From Sporobacter termitidis DSM 10068 (GTDB taxonomy: Bacteria; Bacillota; Clostridia; Oscillospirales; Oscillospiraceae), in the NCBI RefSeq assembly GCF_900130065.1, contig NZ_FQXV01000014.1, forward strand, positions 62,001-126,000: a DNA stretch of 64,000 nucleotides, read 5' to 3'. A program made the translations under genes and the position numbers. Position 1 is the stretch's first letter, and every line of letters starts with the position of its first letter. This document shows positions 35,076 to 43,803 of this stretch, piece by piece. Under the pieces are notes generated by a model. The model was given only the letters and a program-made list of their open reading frames with translations, did no database searches and was not told where the DNA came from.

Positions 35076-36986
35076 TTACGTCCTTTTGAATGTCCTGTCC
35101 AGCGCCGCCTTTGTCAGCTCGGTGGCTACGGGCCGCCCGTGGGGGCAATAGCGCACCTCGCCGGTGAGGACCTTGTCCACCAGCGCTTCCAGCTCCAGGG
35201 GCTCGGAGCGGCGGCCGGCCTTGATGGCCGCCTTGCACGCCACCGAGTGGCGCAGCTCGTCCAGGACGGCGCCCTCGTCGGGGCTGCCGCCGCGGCGCAG
35301 GATATCCGCCAGCTCCCCGAGCAGGCCCTCCGTCTCCGCCGCGTCGATATCGGCGGGGAGCTCGCGCACCGCCACGGCCGCGTCGCCAAAGGCGTCCAGC
35401 TGAAAGCCGAGGCGGGAAAGAAGCGCGGCTTTTTCCACCAGCAGCGCCGTATCCTCGCTGCCCAGGTTGCAGACGACGGGGTCCAGGAGCGTTTGTGACA
35501 TGGTCACTTGCTTTTCGCTTTTCAGTCTGTCAAAATGGATGCGTTCATGGGCGGCGTGCTTATCGATGAGCCAGAGGCTGTCGCCCTGCTCGGCCAGGAT
35601 GTACGTGTCCAGCGCTTCGCCCACGACCCTCCAGCGCTTTGCCGGCGGCATCTCGGCGATCTCCTCCGGCCGGCTCATGTCGATTTCCGTCTGCGCGGGC
35701 TCTTCTCCCGCCGGCTCCCCGACGCGTTCCCAGGCCGCGGGCGTTTTTGGTCCGGCCTCGGCGGCCGGCGGGATTTTGTCCGCCGCCGTTTTGTAAGAAA
35801 GCGCCGTCTCGTCACGCACGGGCGCATATGTCTTGAATTCCCGCACCGACGGGACGCGGCTTATAAAGCCCCCGCCGCCGTACGGGCTTTGCGTCCGGGC
35901 CGGCGCACCGCCGGAGGGCCGTTCCGCCGGGGCTTCCGCGGCCTCCGTCTGAAAGAGACTTTTGGTGCTTTCGGAAATCCGGAACGCGTCCTTCCGGCCC
36001 TCGCTCTCCAGCGCCGAAAGCGCGGCGTAATAGACGCCGTCAAAGACCTGATGCTCGTTTAAGAATTTGACCTCCGTCTTCGTCGGATGGACGTTGACGT
36101 CCACCTGGCTGGGACTGAGCGTGATATACAGGACACAGGAGGGGAACCTCCCGGTAAACAGCGAATTTTTATAGGCCTGCTCCAGCGCGGCCTGCAGCGT
36201 TTTGGATTTGACGATGCGCCCGTTGACGAAGAAGAACTGATAGCTCCTGTTGCCCCGGGCGCTCACGGGCGTGGAGACGAAGCCGGAGACGGTGACGGCG
36301 TCGTCGCTGGTGGCGGCCTTTAACAGGCCGCCGGCGAATTCGCGGCCGAAAAGGCTGTAGATGCAGGAGTCGATGCGCCCGTCGCCGGGGGTATGGCACT
36401 CCTCTTTCCCGTCCTTTATGTACCGAACCGAAACCTCCGGGTGGGACAGCGCGCTGGAAATGACCTGCGCCGACACGCCCGCGCCCTCGGCCCTGTCCGT
36501 TTTCATGAATTTGAGCCGGGCCGGCGTGTTGTAAAACAGGTCGCGGACGATCATCGTGGTGCCCTCCGGGCAGCCGGCCAGCTCCCGCGCCTTTACAGCG
36601 CCGCCCTCCACGGAGAGGCTTGTCCCGGTCTCCGCGCCCGTTTCGCGGGTCAAAAGCTCCACGCGGGACACGGCGGCGATGGCCGCCAGGGCCTCGCCCC
36701 GGAACCCGAGGGTCATGATCGCCTCCAGGCCCTTTTCATCCCGGAGCTTGCTGGTGGCGTGGCGCAGGAAGGCGGTCTCCGTGTCCTCCGGCGCGATGCC
36801 GCAGCCGTTGTCCGTGACGCGCATGTACGTCATGCCGCCGCCCTTGATCTCCACGGTGACCATCGTCGCCCCGGAGTCTATTGAGTTTTCTATGAGCTCC
36901 TTGATTACGGACGCGGGCCGTTCCACGACCTCGCCGGCCGCGATCAGGTCGGCCACATGCGCGTCCAGCTGCAGTATTTTAGCCAA
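35076..36986 (-). CDS. mutL: DNA mismatch repair protein MutL
   Basis: 636-residue mismatch-repair ATPase. The N-terminal GHKL domain shows VIKELIENSIDSGAT, DNGCGIAPED, HATSKL and LGFRGEALAAIAAVS. The transducer domain has FVNGRIV and VDVNVHPTKTEV. After a Pro/Ala-rich linker (about residues 335-440) comes the C-terminal dimerisation/endonuclease region with DKHAAHERIHFDRL and, at the end, CPHGRPVATELTK. These are typical of MutL with endonuclease activity in bacteria lacking MutH. It seems to start at TTG (36986) after GGTGATC. Confidence 0.95.
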   Translation of the reverse strand: MAKILQLDAHVADLIAAGEVVERPASVIKELIENSIDSGATMVTVEIKGGGMTYMRVTDNGCGIAPEDTETAFLRHATSKLRDEKGLEAIMTLGFRGEALAAIAAVSRVELLTRETGAETGTSLSVEGGAVKARELAGCPEGTTMIVRDLFYNTPARLKFMKTDRAEGAGVSAQVISSALSHPEVSVRYIKDGKEECHTPGDGRIDSCIYSLFGREFAGGLLKAATSDDAVTVSGFVSTPVSARGNRSYQFFFVNGRIVKSKTLQAALEQAYKNSLFTGRFPSCVLYITLSPSQVDVNVHPTKTEVKFLNEHQVFDGVYYAALSALESEGRKDAFRISESTKSLFQTEAAEAPAERPSGGAPARTQSPYGGGGFISRVPSVREFKTYAPVRDETALSYKTAADKIPPAAEAGPKTPAAWERVGEPAGEEPAQTEIDMSRPEEIAEMPPAKRWRVVGEALDTYILAEQGDSLWLIDKHAAHERIHFDRLKSEKQVTMSQTLLDPVVCNLGSEDTALLVEKAALLSRLGFQLDAFGDAAVAVRELPADIDAAETEGLLGELADILRRGGSPDEGAVLDELRHSVACKAAIKAGRRSEPLELEALVDKVLTGEVRYCPHGRPVATELTKAALDRTFKRT

Positions 36987-37005
36987 AGATCACCATTCCT
37001 TCATA

Positions 37006-37162
37006 AAAGCCTCGCAGAGTTTGCCGCCGGAGCGGCAAATAAATTCATCATTTGTCACGCAGGAGGACATGCGCCTCCGGAGTGAGCTTCTCATACAGCG
37101 CGCGGCTGAGCGCGCTGTATGCACCCCCTTGTCGGATAAAGCCCAAAGGGCTTTATCGACAG
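37006..37162 (+). repeat. Dispersed 154-bp repeat, copy A
   Basis: From about 37009 this stretch matches, with roughly 90% identity by eye, the reverse complement of 56782-56935. Shared blocks include GCCTCGCAGAGTTTGCCGCC, GTCACGCAGGAGGACATGCG and CACCCCCTTGTCGGATAAAG. It contains imperfect inverted repeats (CAGCGCGCGGCTGAGCGCGCTG; AAAGCCCAAAGGGCTTT). The two copies differ by compensating single-base indels, arguing against protein coding. It sits between mutL and the alanine-racemase-like gene. Confidence 0.85.
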
Positions 37163-37191
37163 CCTGGGCAAAGCCCTTCGGGTTTTGCCCA

Positions 37192-38256
37192 TTATAGATA
37201 CATGATCGGCAGGCCCTTGACGTTGACCGGGTCCACGTCCAGGATGACCGAATCGCCCACGGCGCATTCGATATGCGTCACGTCGATGATTGTGTGCAGC
37301 AGGCCCACCTCGCCCAGGACATGGGCGCGCTGGCCGCCGATTTTGACGAAAAGCTTCCGGCGACGTCGCCGGAGCAGCTCGAGGATATTGTGCTCGCCCA
37401 GGTGGCGGTCCACACCGAAGCCGTGGTAATAGCCCACCGACAAAACGGCGATTTTGGTGGGCTTCTTCGTCACCAGGCCGTGATCGCCGCCGATGCGGTG
37501 CCCCTTCGGGAACCAGCCCACTTCCTCGATGCCGGCCTCGATATAGCCCACGCGGCTGAGCCCCTGGACGCTCTTCCCCGGCATGCGGCCCGACAGGGCC
37601 GTATCGACGCGCACGGCGTCCATCCGGCCGAACTCGTACCGGAACAGCGCCGCCGAGTCGCAGATGTGCGCCACGCCCGTTTCAAAGCCCAGCTCCGTCA
37701 GCCTGTCAAGCACCTTGTTGAATTCCTCGTACTGCTGCAGCGTCAGCTTTTTGCTGCGCCAGGAGCCGGCGTATGTGGAAAACATGCCGATGATGGCAAG
37801 GCTGGACATATATTTGAAGATGGACGCCATTTTGTCCGTCTCCTCCGGCAGAAAACCGTAGCGCCCGAGGCCGGTGTCCACCTTGAGCTGCACCTCGGCC
37901 ACCGTCTTGCGGGATTCCGCGATGCCGTTGATGGCCACGGCGGCGTCATAGGACCCCACGGTGCAGATGACGTTCAGGTCGATGAGCTCGGAGAGCTCTT
38001 CGGGGTCGGCGGTGGAGCGGAGCATCATGAGCCTTTCGTCCGTAAAGCCGTTGGAGCGGAGGAAGGCGGCATCCTTCGGGTCCGAGACCGCGTAGGCGTG
38101 GATGCCGTCGTCCCGCAGGAGCTTGGCGATCTCGAGAAGGCCCATCCCACAGGCGTTGGCGCTGAGGTCGGCGTAAATGGCGGCGCCGTCGGCCCGTTCC
38201 TTGATCGCCTTAAGGTTATTCCGCACAACGCGCCTGTCTATCACGAGATATTTCAT
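37192..38256 (-). CDS. Alanine-racemase-like protein lacking the PLP lysine
   Basis: 354-residue protein with the alanine racemase domain order: N-terminal barrel (KVDTGLGRYGF, GMFSTYAGSW, DSAALFRYEF, RVDTALSGRMPG) and C-terminal beta domain (IAVLSVGYYHGFGV, which keeps the second catalytic Tyr; GGQRAHVLGEVGLLHTIIDVTH). The PLP lysine segment, normally A-V-V-K-A-N-A-Y-G-H-G, reads ADLSANACGMG here, with Ser (codon 38161-38163) for Lys. It is thus probably not a racemase, or binds PLP non-covalently. The ATG at 38256 (MKYLVIDRRVV) is preferred over an upstream extension. Confidence 0.85.
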   Translation of the reverse strand: MKYLVIDRRVVRNNLKAIKERADGAAIYADLSANACGMGLLEIAKLLRDDGIHAYAVSDPKDAAFLRSNGFTDERLMMLRSTADPEELSELIDLNVICTVGSYDAAVAINGIAESRKTVAEVQLKVDTGLGRYGFLPEETDKMASIFKYMSSLAIIGMFSTYAGSWRSKKLTLQQYEEFNKVLDRLTELGFETGVAHICDSAALFRYEFGRMDAVRVDTALSGRMPGKSVQGLSRVGYIEAGIEEVGWFPKGHRIGGDHGLVTKKPTKIAVLSVGYYHGFGVDRHLGEHNILELLRRRRRKLFVKIGGQRAHVLGEVGLLHTIIDVTHIECAVGDSVILDVDPVNVKGLPIMYL

Positions 38257-38335
38257 AATGGCCCTCCCTATCCCAAAACCGCGGCATTTTTTATTTGTCA
38301 ATATTTTGCCACGGTGTGATTATACATTATTTACA

Positions 38336-38364
38336 TTGTAAATTCTATAACAAAATGTTAAAAT
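38336..38364 (+). promoter_or_regulatory. Sigma-70-type promoter for miaB
   Basis: TTGTAA (38336-38341), a 17-bp spacer and TAAAAT (38359-38364), in an AT-rich stretch 57 bp before the miaB start codon. The spacing is ideal and both hexamers are near consensus. Confidence 0.7.
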
Positions 38365-38420
38365 GAAAGCCGGTTGCAGCCTTTTACGGCGCTGCTCCGA
38401 ATTTTTTCACGGAGGATCAC

Positions 38421-39830
38421 GTGAAGCTGAAACGCGCAGAAATCTCACAGGAAGATATCGACAGGCAAAAAGCGATCATGGAGCGGCTCAGGGCGCATAA
38501 CGCCGGCTCGGGCGCCGCCCCGCGCGCTTTTATCGACACCTACGGCTGCCAGCAGAACGAGTCCGACAGCGAAAAGCTGCGCGGCATGCTGGGCCGGATG
38601 GGATATAGCTTTACCGACAAGGAAGCGGACGCGGACGTCATCGTCATCAACACGTGCGCCGTCCGCGAGCACGCGGAAATGCGCGTGTACGGGAACGTGG
38701 GCGCGCTGGTGCACACCAAGCGGAACAAGCCCGGGCAGATCATCGCCCTGTGCGGCTGCATGGTGCAGCAGCCCAGTGTGGCCGACAAGATCAGGCGCTC
38801 CTTCCGGCATGTGGACCTGGTGTTCGGCCCTCAGGCGCTCTGGCGGTTTCCGGAGTATCTGGAGCGCATTTTGACCGAGCGCGGCCGGATATTTTCCATC
38901 GAGGACGACCCCGGCACCATCGCGGAGGGCCTGCCCGTCGTCCGCGACGGGACGGTGAAGGCGTGGCTGTCGATCATGTACGGCTGCAACAATTTCTGCT
39001 CCTACTGCATCGTTCCCTACGTCCGGGGGCGGGAACGGAGCCGCGCGCCCGAGCTCATCCTCTCCGAGGCGAAGGAGCTCATCGCGGCCGGCTACAAGGA
39101 CATCACCCTTTTGGGGCAGAACGTCAATTCCTACGGCAAGGACCTGGAATCCCCCATCGATTTTTCCGAGCTGCTCCGGCGCCTCAACGCGCTGGACGGC
39201 GAGTTCCTGCTTCGGTTCATGACGAGCCACCCGAAGGACGCCGGCGAGCGGCTGTTTAAAACGCTGGCCCAGTGCGAAAAGGTGGCCCACCATCTCCACC
39301 TGCCCTTTCAGGCGGGGAACGACCGTGTCCTGCGGGCGATGAACCGCGGCTATACGAGGACGCAGTATCTGGAGCTCGTGGACATGGCCCGGCAGTACAT
39401 CCCCGACATCGTCCTGACCAGCGATGTCATCGTGGGCTTCCCCGGCGAAACGGAGGAGGAGTTTAACGACACGCTGGCCGTCATCGAAAAGGCGCGCTTT
39501 GACGCGCTGTTCACCTTTATCTATTCGAAAAGGGAGGGGACGCCGGCCTGCCGGCTGGACGATCCCGAGCCGAAGGACGCCAAGCAGCGCCGTTTCGACG
39601 CGCTTTTAAAGCTGCAAAACTCTATTTCCGAGGAAAAGCACCGGGAATATGTCGGGAAAACGCTCCGCGTCCTTGTGGACGGGGAATCCGGCGACCTGCG
39701 GTACCCTCTCACCGCCAGGACAAATGGCGGCCGCCTTGTCCGCCTGTCCGGCAACGCCGCGCCCGGCGCCTTTGGCAACGCGCGCATCACGGACTGTAAT
39801 ACCTGGGCTCTTTTCGGGGAGCTTATATAA
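38421..39830 (+). CDS. miaB: tRNA-2-methylthio-N6-dimethylallyladenosine synthase
   Basis: 469-residue radical-SAM methylthiotransferase that converts i6A37 (made by MiaA) to ms2i6A37. The N-terminal UPF0004 domain holds the auxiliary-cluster cysteines in DTYGCQQNESDSE, INTCAVREHAE and LCGCMVQQP. The radical-SAM cluster is GCNNFCSYC. Then come GQNVNSYG, HLPFQAGNDRVLRAMNRGYT and a C-terminal TRAM domain. It starts at GTG (38421) following GGAGG. Confidence 0.95.
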   Translation: MKLKRAEISQEDIDRQKAIMERLRAHNAGSGAAPRAFIDTYGCQQNESDSEKLRGMLGRMGYSFTDKEADADVIVINTCAVREHAEMRVYGNVGALVHTKRNKPGQIIALCGCMVQQPSVADKIRRSFRHVDLVFGPQALWRFPEYLERILTERGRIFSIEDDPGTIAEGLPVVRDGTVKAWLSIMYGCNNFCSYCIVPYVRGRERSRAPELILSEAKELIAAGYKDITLLGQNVNSYGKDLESPIDFSELLRRLNALDGEFLLRFMTSHPKDAGERLFKTLAQCEKVAHHLHLPFQAGNDRVLRAMNRGYTRTQYLELVDMARQYIPDIVLTSDVIVGFPGETEEEFNDTLAVIEKARFDALFTFIYSKREGTPACRLDDPEPKDAKQRRFDALLKLQNSISEEKHREYVGKTLRVLVDGESGDLRYPLTARTNGGRLVRLSGNAAPGAFGNARITDCNTWALFGELI

Positions 39831-39868
39831 AATACAACCGCAAATCGAATTTCAAAGGAGTTGTGACG

Positions 39869-41398
39869 ATGTCCCCTGTCCTTAAAATCTATCGCGGCGG
39901 CAAACTGATCCACACTGCCGAAGCCGTACCGGGCGAGACGCTTTACGAGCGGATCATCGCCTCCGATATCTATCTTGAGGCCCCGTGCGGCGGCAGGGGC
40001 AAATGCGGCAAATGCCTTGTGCAGCTGTCGCCCGACGGGCCAAAGGTCCGTGCCTGCCAGACCCAGGTCTCCGGCGACATGGACGTGTACCTGCCGGAGG
40101 AAATGCACATGAAAATCGCCGGCGACGACGCGAAAAGCAAGACCGTCACATATACCGGCCCGCTGGGCATCGCCGTTGACATCGGCACGACGACGGTGGT
40201 GGCGCACCTGACGGACATCCCCAACTGCACGCGCCTGGCCACCGCCAGCGGCGTTAACGCCCAGCGGACATACGGCGCGGACGTTATCAGCCGCATCCAG
40301 TACTGCGCCGAAAACGGCCACGAGGTGCTCACGCGCGTCATCCGCGCCCAGCTCGCCGGCCTCATTTCGAAGGCATGCAAGTCCGTGGGGGCCAATCCCA
40401 AGGACATCCACTACATCTCCATCGCCGGCAATACTATCATGCAGCATCTGGCGGCGGGTTATTCCCCCGTGGCGATGGGCGTGGCGCCCTTCACGCCTGT
40501 AGAGCTGTTCGGCAACGAGCGTCCCGCCGGCAAGGACTTGCCTGTGGCGGATGACGCCGTCCTCTACTTTGCCCCCTGCGTTTACTCTTATGTGGGCGGG
40601 GATATCACCGCCGGCATGCTGGCATCCGATCTGGAAAATATCAAGGGCAACTGCGTCTATATCGATATCGGCACCAACGGCGAGCTCGTTTTGAAGGCGG
40701 ACGACAGGTATTACTGCTGCGCCACGGCCGCCGGGCCGGCCTTTGAGGGGGCGGAGATCGCCAAAGGCATGGCGGCCATTCAGGGCGCCATCAGCCACGT
40801 CAAATGGAGCGCCGAAAAGGGCCTGGAGCTGACCGTGATCGGCGACGCGGCGCCGGAGGGCCTCTGCGGCTCGGGACTGATGGACGCGCTGGCGGTGATG
40901 GTATCCACGAGCGCCGTGGATGAAACGGGCCGGCTTGTGGACGCCGGGGAGCTGGAACACCATCCCATCTCCAGGTATCTCGGCAAGCGCGAGGGCAAAA
41001 ACGTCTTCTGGCTGTCGAAGGAGCACGACGTGTATATGATCCCCGGCGACGTGCGAAAGCTGCAGCTGGCGAAGGCGGCCATCGCCGCCGGCATCCAAAC
41101 GCTTTTGCACACGGCCGGCAAGACGAATAAAGACATTTCGGGCTTTCTCCTGGCCGGCGGCTTCGGGAGCTTTTTAGACCAGCACAGCGCGGCCACCATC
41201 GGCCTGTTCCCCAAGGACTTTCTGCCCTTTGCCCGCACCATGGGCAACACGGCCGGCGAGGGCGCGGCACTGGCGCTCTGCACCCAGGCCGCCCGCGATA
41301 CGCTTAAAAACATGATGGACAATTTCGAGGTCGTCGAGCTGTCGACGAGCAAAATATTCAACGAACAGTTCATCGACCAGATGATGTTCGAGGGCTGA
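39869..41398 (+). CDS. RACo-like ASKHA-domain ferredoxin (DUF4445 family)
   Basis: 509-residue protein related to reductive activators of corrinoid proteins. The N-terminal [2Fe-2S] domain has APCGGRGKCGKC and the fourth Cys in VRACQT. The C-terminal ASKHA ATPase part has GIAVDIGTTTVVAHL, VYIDIGTNGELVL, CGSGLMDALAVM and FLLAGGFGSF. Known relatives use ATP and an electron to reset inactive Co(II) corrinoid proteins of methyltransferases. No corrinoid protein or methyltransferase gene is adjacent. The ATG at 39869 has AAAGGAG eight bases upstream. It is followed 15 bp later by a DUF2284 gene. Confidence 0.88.
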   Translation: MSPVLKIYRGGKLIHTAEAVPGETLYERIIASDIYLEAPCGGRGKCGKCLVQLSPDGPKVRACQTQVSGDMDVYLPEEMHMKIAGDDAKSKTVTYTGPLGIAVDIGTTTVVAHLTDIPNCTRLATASGVNAQRTYGADVISRIQYCAENGHEVLTRVIRAQLAGLISKACKSVGANPKDIHYISIAGNTIMQHLAAGYSPVAMGVAPFTPVELFGNERPAGKDLPVADDAVLYFAPCVYSYVGGDITAGMLASDLENIKGNCVYIDIGTNGELVLKADDRYYCCATAAGPAFEGAEIAKGMAAIQGAISHVKWSAEKGLELTVIGDAAPEGLCGSGLMDALAVMVSTSAVDETGRLVDAGELEHHPISRYLGKREGKNVFWLSKEHDVYMIPGDVRKLQLAKAAIAAGIQTLLHTAGKTNKDISGFLLAGGFGSFLDQHSAATIGLFPKDFLPFARTMGNTAGEGAALALCTQAARDTLKNMMDNFEVVELSTSKIFNEQFIDQMMFEG

Positions 41399-41413
41399 AA
41401 AGGAGAGCTTATC

Positions 41414-41956
41414 ATGCTCAATTATGAGGAACTGATCCATAAGGCAAAGGACTGCGGCTTTACCGAGGCCGGGCCGCTGGACGTGGGAACGCTGGAGTTT
41501 CTGCCGGAGGTCCGCGACATGTGCGCCGCCGACCGATGTCATGCCTACGGCAAGAACTGGGCCTGCCCTCCCGCCTGCGGCACGCTGGACGACATGCGCG
41601 AAAAGGTCAAGGGCTACCACCGCGGCATCCTGGTGCAGACCGTGGGCCAGCTGGAGGACAACATGGACTGGGAGAACATGCAGAAGGCGGCGGACGATCA
41701 GACAAAGAATTTTGAATGCCTGTGGACGGAGCTCGAAAAGGATTACCCGCAGCTTTTGGCCATGGGCGCCGGCACCTGCACCAAATGCGCGCAATGTACT
41801 TACCTCGAGGGCAAGCCCTGCCGCTTCCCGAAGCGGCTGATGCACTCCATGGAGGCCTGCGGCCTCTTTGTCAGCAAGGTGTGCACCGACAACCACTTAA
41901 AGTATAATTATGGCCCCAACACAGTGGCTTATACCGGCTGCTTCCTGCTGGAGTAA
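41414..41956 (+). CDS. DUF2284 family cysteine-rich metal-binding protein
   Basis: 180-residue cytoplasmic protein rich in cysteines: MCAADRCHAYGKNWACPPACG near the N-terminus, GTCTKCAQCTYLEGKPCRFP in the middle and a late CGLFVSKVC. These are typical of DUF2284 and suggest one or more Fe-S clusters or metal sites. The family often lies near corrinoid-dependent methyltransferase systems, consistent with the RACo-like gene just upstream. Its reaction is unknown. Confidence 0.85.
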   Translation: MLNYEELIHKAKDCGFTEAGPLDVGTLEFLPEVRDMCAADRCHAYGKNWACPPACGTLDDMREKVKGYHRGILVQTVGQLEDNMDWENMQKAADDQTKNFECLWTELEKDYPQLLAMGAGTCTKCAQCTYLEGKPCRFPKRLMHSMEACGLFVSKVCTDNHLKYNYGPNTVAYTGCFLLE

Positions 41957-41962
41957 GGGCGG

Positions 41963-42382
41963 ATGACCATCAGGCTGCTGACGCCGGAGGATTACGCGCT
42001 CGTCCGCGACCTTTGGACGAATACGCCCGGCGTCGGCCTGAACAGCGTCGACGACTCTGAGGAGGGGTTTCGGAAATACCTTCTGCGCAATCCATCCACA
42101 TGCTTTGCGGCGGTGGAGGACGGCGGGATCATCGGCGTCATCATGAGCGGCCACGACGGCCGGCGGGGCTTCATCTATCACACGGCCGTACGGGAGGACC
42201 GGCGCGGCCGGGGCATCGGCACCGCCCTCGTCCAGGCGGCGTCGGACGCCCTGAAACGGGAAGGCATCACCAAGGCCGCCCTCGTGGCGTTTGCCGCAAA
42301 CGGCGCCGGCAACGCGTTCTGGGAAACCCAGGGCTTTATCCGCCGCGACGACCTCGTCTATCGAAACAAGAGTCTCATATAA
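41963..42382 (+). CDS. GNAT family N-acetyltransferase
   Basis: 139-residue single-domain acetyltransferase: MTIRLLTPEDYALVRDLW at the start, the acetyl-CoA loop VREDRRGRGIGTALVQAASDAL (Q/RxxGxG/A motif) and the C-terminal GAGNAFWETQGF. It follows the DUF2284 gene by six bases and is probably cotranscribed. A hairpin follows directly. Substrate not predictable. Confidence 0.9.
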   Translation: MTIRLLTPEDYALVRDLWTNTPGVGLNSVDDSEEGFRKYLLRNPSTCFAAVEDGGIIGVIMSGHDGRRGFIYHTAVREDRRGRGIGTALVQAASDALKREGITKAALVAFAANGAGNAFWETQGFIRRDDLVYRNKSLI

Positions 42383-42383
42383 C

Positions 42384-42414
42384 AAAGAGTCCGCCGATTG
42401 GCGGGCTCTTCGTT
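42384..42414. terminator. Bidirectional terminator between convergent genes
   Basis: AAGAGTCCGCC pairs with GGCGGGCTCTT around GATT (one G-T wobble). CGTTTAT follows on the plus strand and TGTTATAT on the minus strand. It ends the miaB-side genes and the ugd transcript. Confidence 0.75.
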
Positions 42415-42438
42415 TATATGCCCGGCCGCTCCTCAGGC

Positions 42439-43761
42439 TCAGGCACAGCTGCCGTCCGGCGCGGGTGTCACGCGTTTTCGGCCGATGGAGTCATAGGTGA
42501 TGCCGGCCTCGGCGGCGGCGCGGAGGTCGAAGCAGTTGCGGCCGTCGAGGATGAGCGGGGTTTTCATCAGGTGCTTGAACTTTTTGAGGTCGAAATTTTT
42601 GATCTCCTCCCACTCGGTCAAAACCAGGCACGCGTCGGTCCCTTCAACGGCGCGCTCAATCGTATCCGCATAGCCGACCTGGTCGCCGAACATCGCTTTG
42701 ACGCGCGGCACGGCGACAGGGTCCCAGACGGTGACGGCGGCGCCTTCCTCCAAAAGGATGTTGATGTTCATGACCGAGGGCGCCTCGCGGAGATCGTCGG
42801 TGCCCGGCTTGAATGTGAGGCCCAAGACGGCGACCCGCAGGCCCTCGACGCTTTTGTGATACTTCCGGAGCTTTTTGATGAGGCGTATCCTCTGGTTTTC
42901 ATTGACCTCAATGGCCGCTTTGACGGTTTTGAGCTCGTAGTCGTGGTATTTCGCCAGCCAGTGCAGGGCCAGCGTGTCCTTTGGAAAGCAGGAGCCGCCG
43001 TAGCCGATGCCGGCCCGCAAAAACTTTTCCCCGATTCTCTTGTCCAGCCCCATCCCGTAGGACACCGTGTCCACGTCGGCGCCCACGAGCTCGCAGATAT
43101 TGGCGATCTCGTTGATAAACGAGATTTTCAGGGCGAGAAAATTATTGGAGGCGTATTTGATCATCTCCGCCGTCTGCGGGTCGGTGACGATCACGGGCTT
43201 CGTGAAGCCCGCGTACACCGCCCGGAGGACCTTTTCGGCCGACGCGCTCCGAACGCCGAACACGAGCCGCTGCTCGTTCAGAAAATCGCGGACCGCCGTC
43301 CCCTGGGACAAAAACTCGGGGTTGGACGCCACGTCGATGCGGACGTTTTCCCCGGCGTGACAGGCGAAGAATTTCTCCAGCTTTTCGCACGTCCCCATGG
43401 GCACCGTGGATTTCATGACGACGGTGCAGCCGCTTTCGGCGGAGGCGGCGATCTGTTCGGCGGCGTCGTAGACGTATTTCAGGTTGGCGTAGCCGTCGCC
43501 GCGCTCCGGCGTGCCGACGCTGATGAAGATCACCTCGGCGTTTTTATAGGCGCCGGCGTAATCATCGGTAAATGTCAGGTTAGCGGCGCTTTCCGCCATC
43601 AGCGCCCTAAGGCCCGGCTCAAAAATCGGGGGCTCCCCGGCACGGAGCGCGGCCAGCTTCTGCCGGTCCGTCTCCACACAGGTCACCTTATGGCCGCGGC
43701 TGGCCAGGCAAACGCCGGTCACGAGCCCTACGTATCCCGTCCCCGCTACTGATATATCCAT
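42439..43761 (-). CDS. UDP-glucose 6-dehydrogenase
   Basis: 440-residue NAD-dependent enzyme that oxidises UDP-glucose to UDP-glucuronate. The Rossmann start is MDISVAGTGYVGLVTGVCLA. FVNEQRL-type and PEFLSQG-type family motifs are visible as NPEFLSQGTAVRDF. The catalytic cysteine lies in GYGGSCFPKDTLAL, and LGLTFKPGTDDLREAPS marks the C-terminal domain. GDP-mannose dehydrogenase is the main alternative. It lies downstream of a GT4 glycosyltransferase, pointing to an envelope glycan or glycolipid with a uronic acid. Confidence 0.92.
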   Translation of the reverse strand: MDISVAGTGYVGLVTGVCLASRGHKVTCVETDRQKLAALRAGEPPIFEPGLRALMAESAANLTFTDDYAGAYKNAEVIFISVGTPERGDGYANLKYVYDAAEQIAASAESGCTVVMKSTVPMGTCEKLEKFFACHAGENVRIDVASNPEFLSQGTAVRDFLNEQRLVFGVRSASAEKVLRAVYAGFTKPVIVTDPQTAEMIKYASNNFLALKISFINEIANICELVGADVDTVSYGMGLDKRIGEKFLRAGIGYGGSCFPKDTLALHWLAKYHDYELKTVKAAIEVNENQRIRLIKKLRKYHKSVEGLRVAVLGLTFKPGTDDLREAPSVMNINILLEEGAAVTVWDPVAVPRVKAMFGDQVGYADTIERAVEGTDACLVLTEWEEIKNFDLKKFKHLMKTPLILDGRNCFDLRAAAEAGITYDSIGRKRVTPAPDGSCA

Positions 43762-43803
43762 GTGCGATCCTTTCTTTATCCCGGCGCTTTGGCGGCCCGG
43801 GAA

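Noticed and set aside
37006-37162. Short proteins readable through both copies of the 154-bp repeat (KASQSLPPE...)
   Set aside because: The frame changes between copies through indels, so conservation is not at the protein level.
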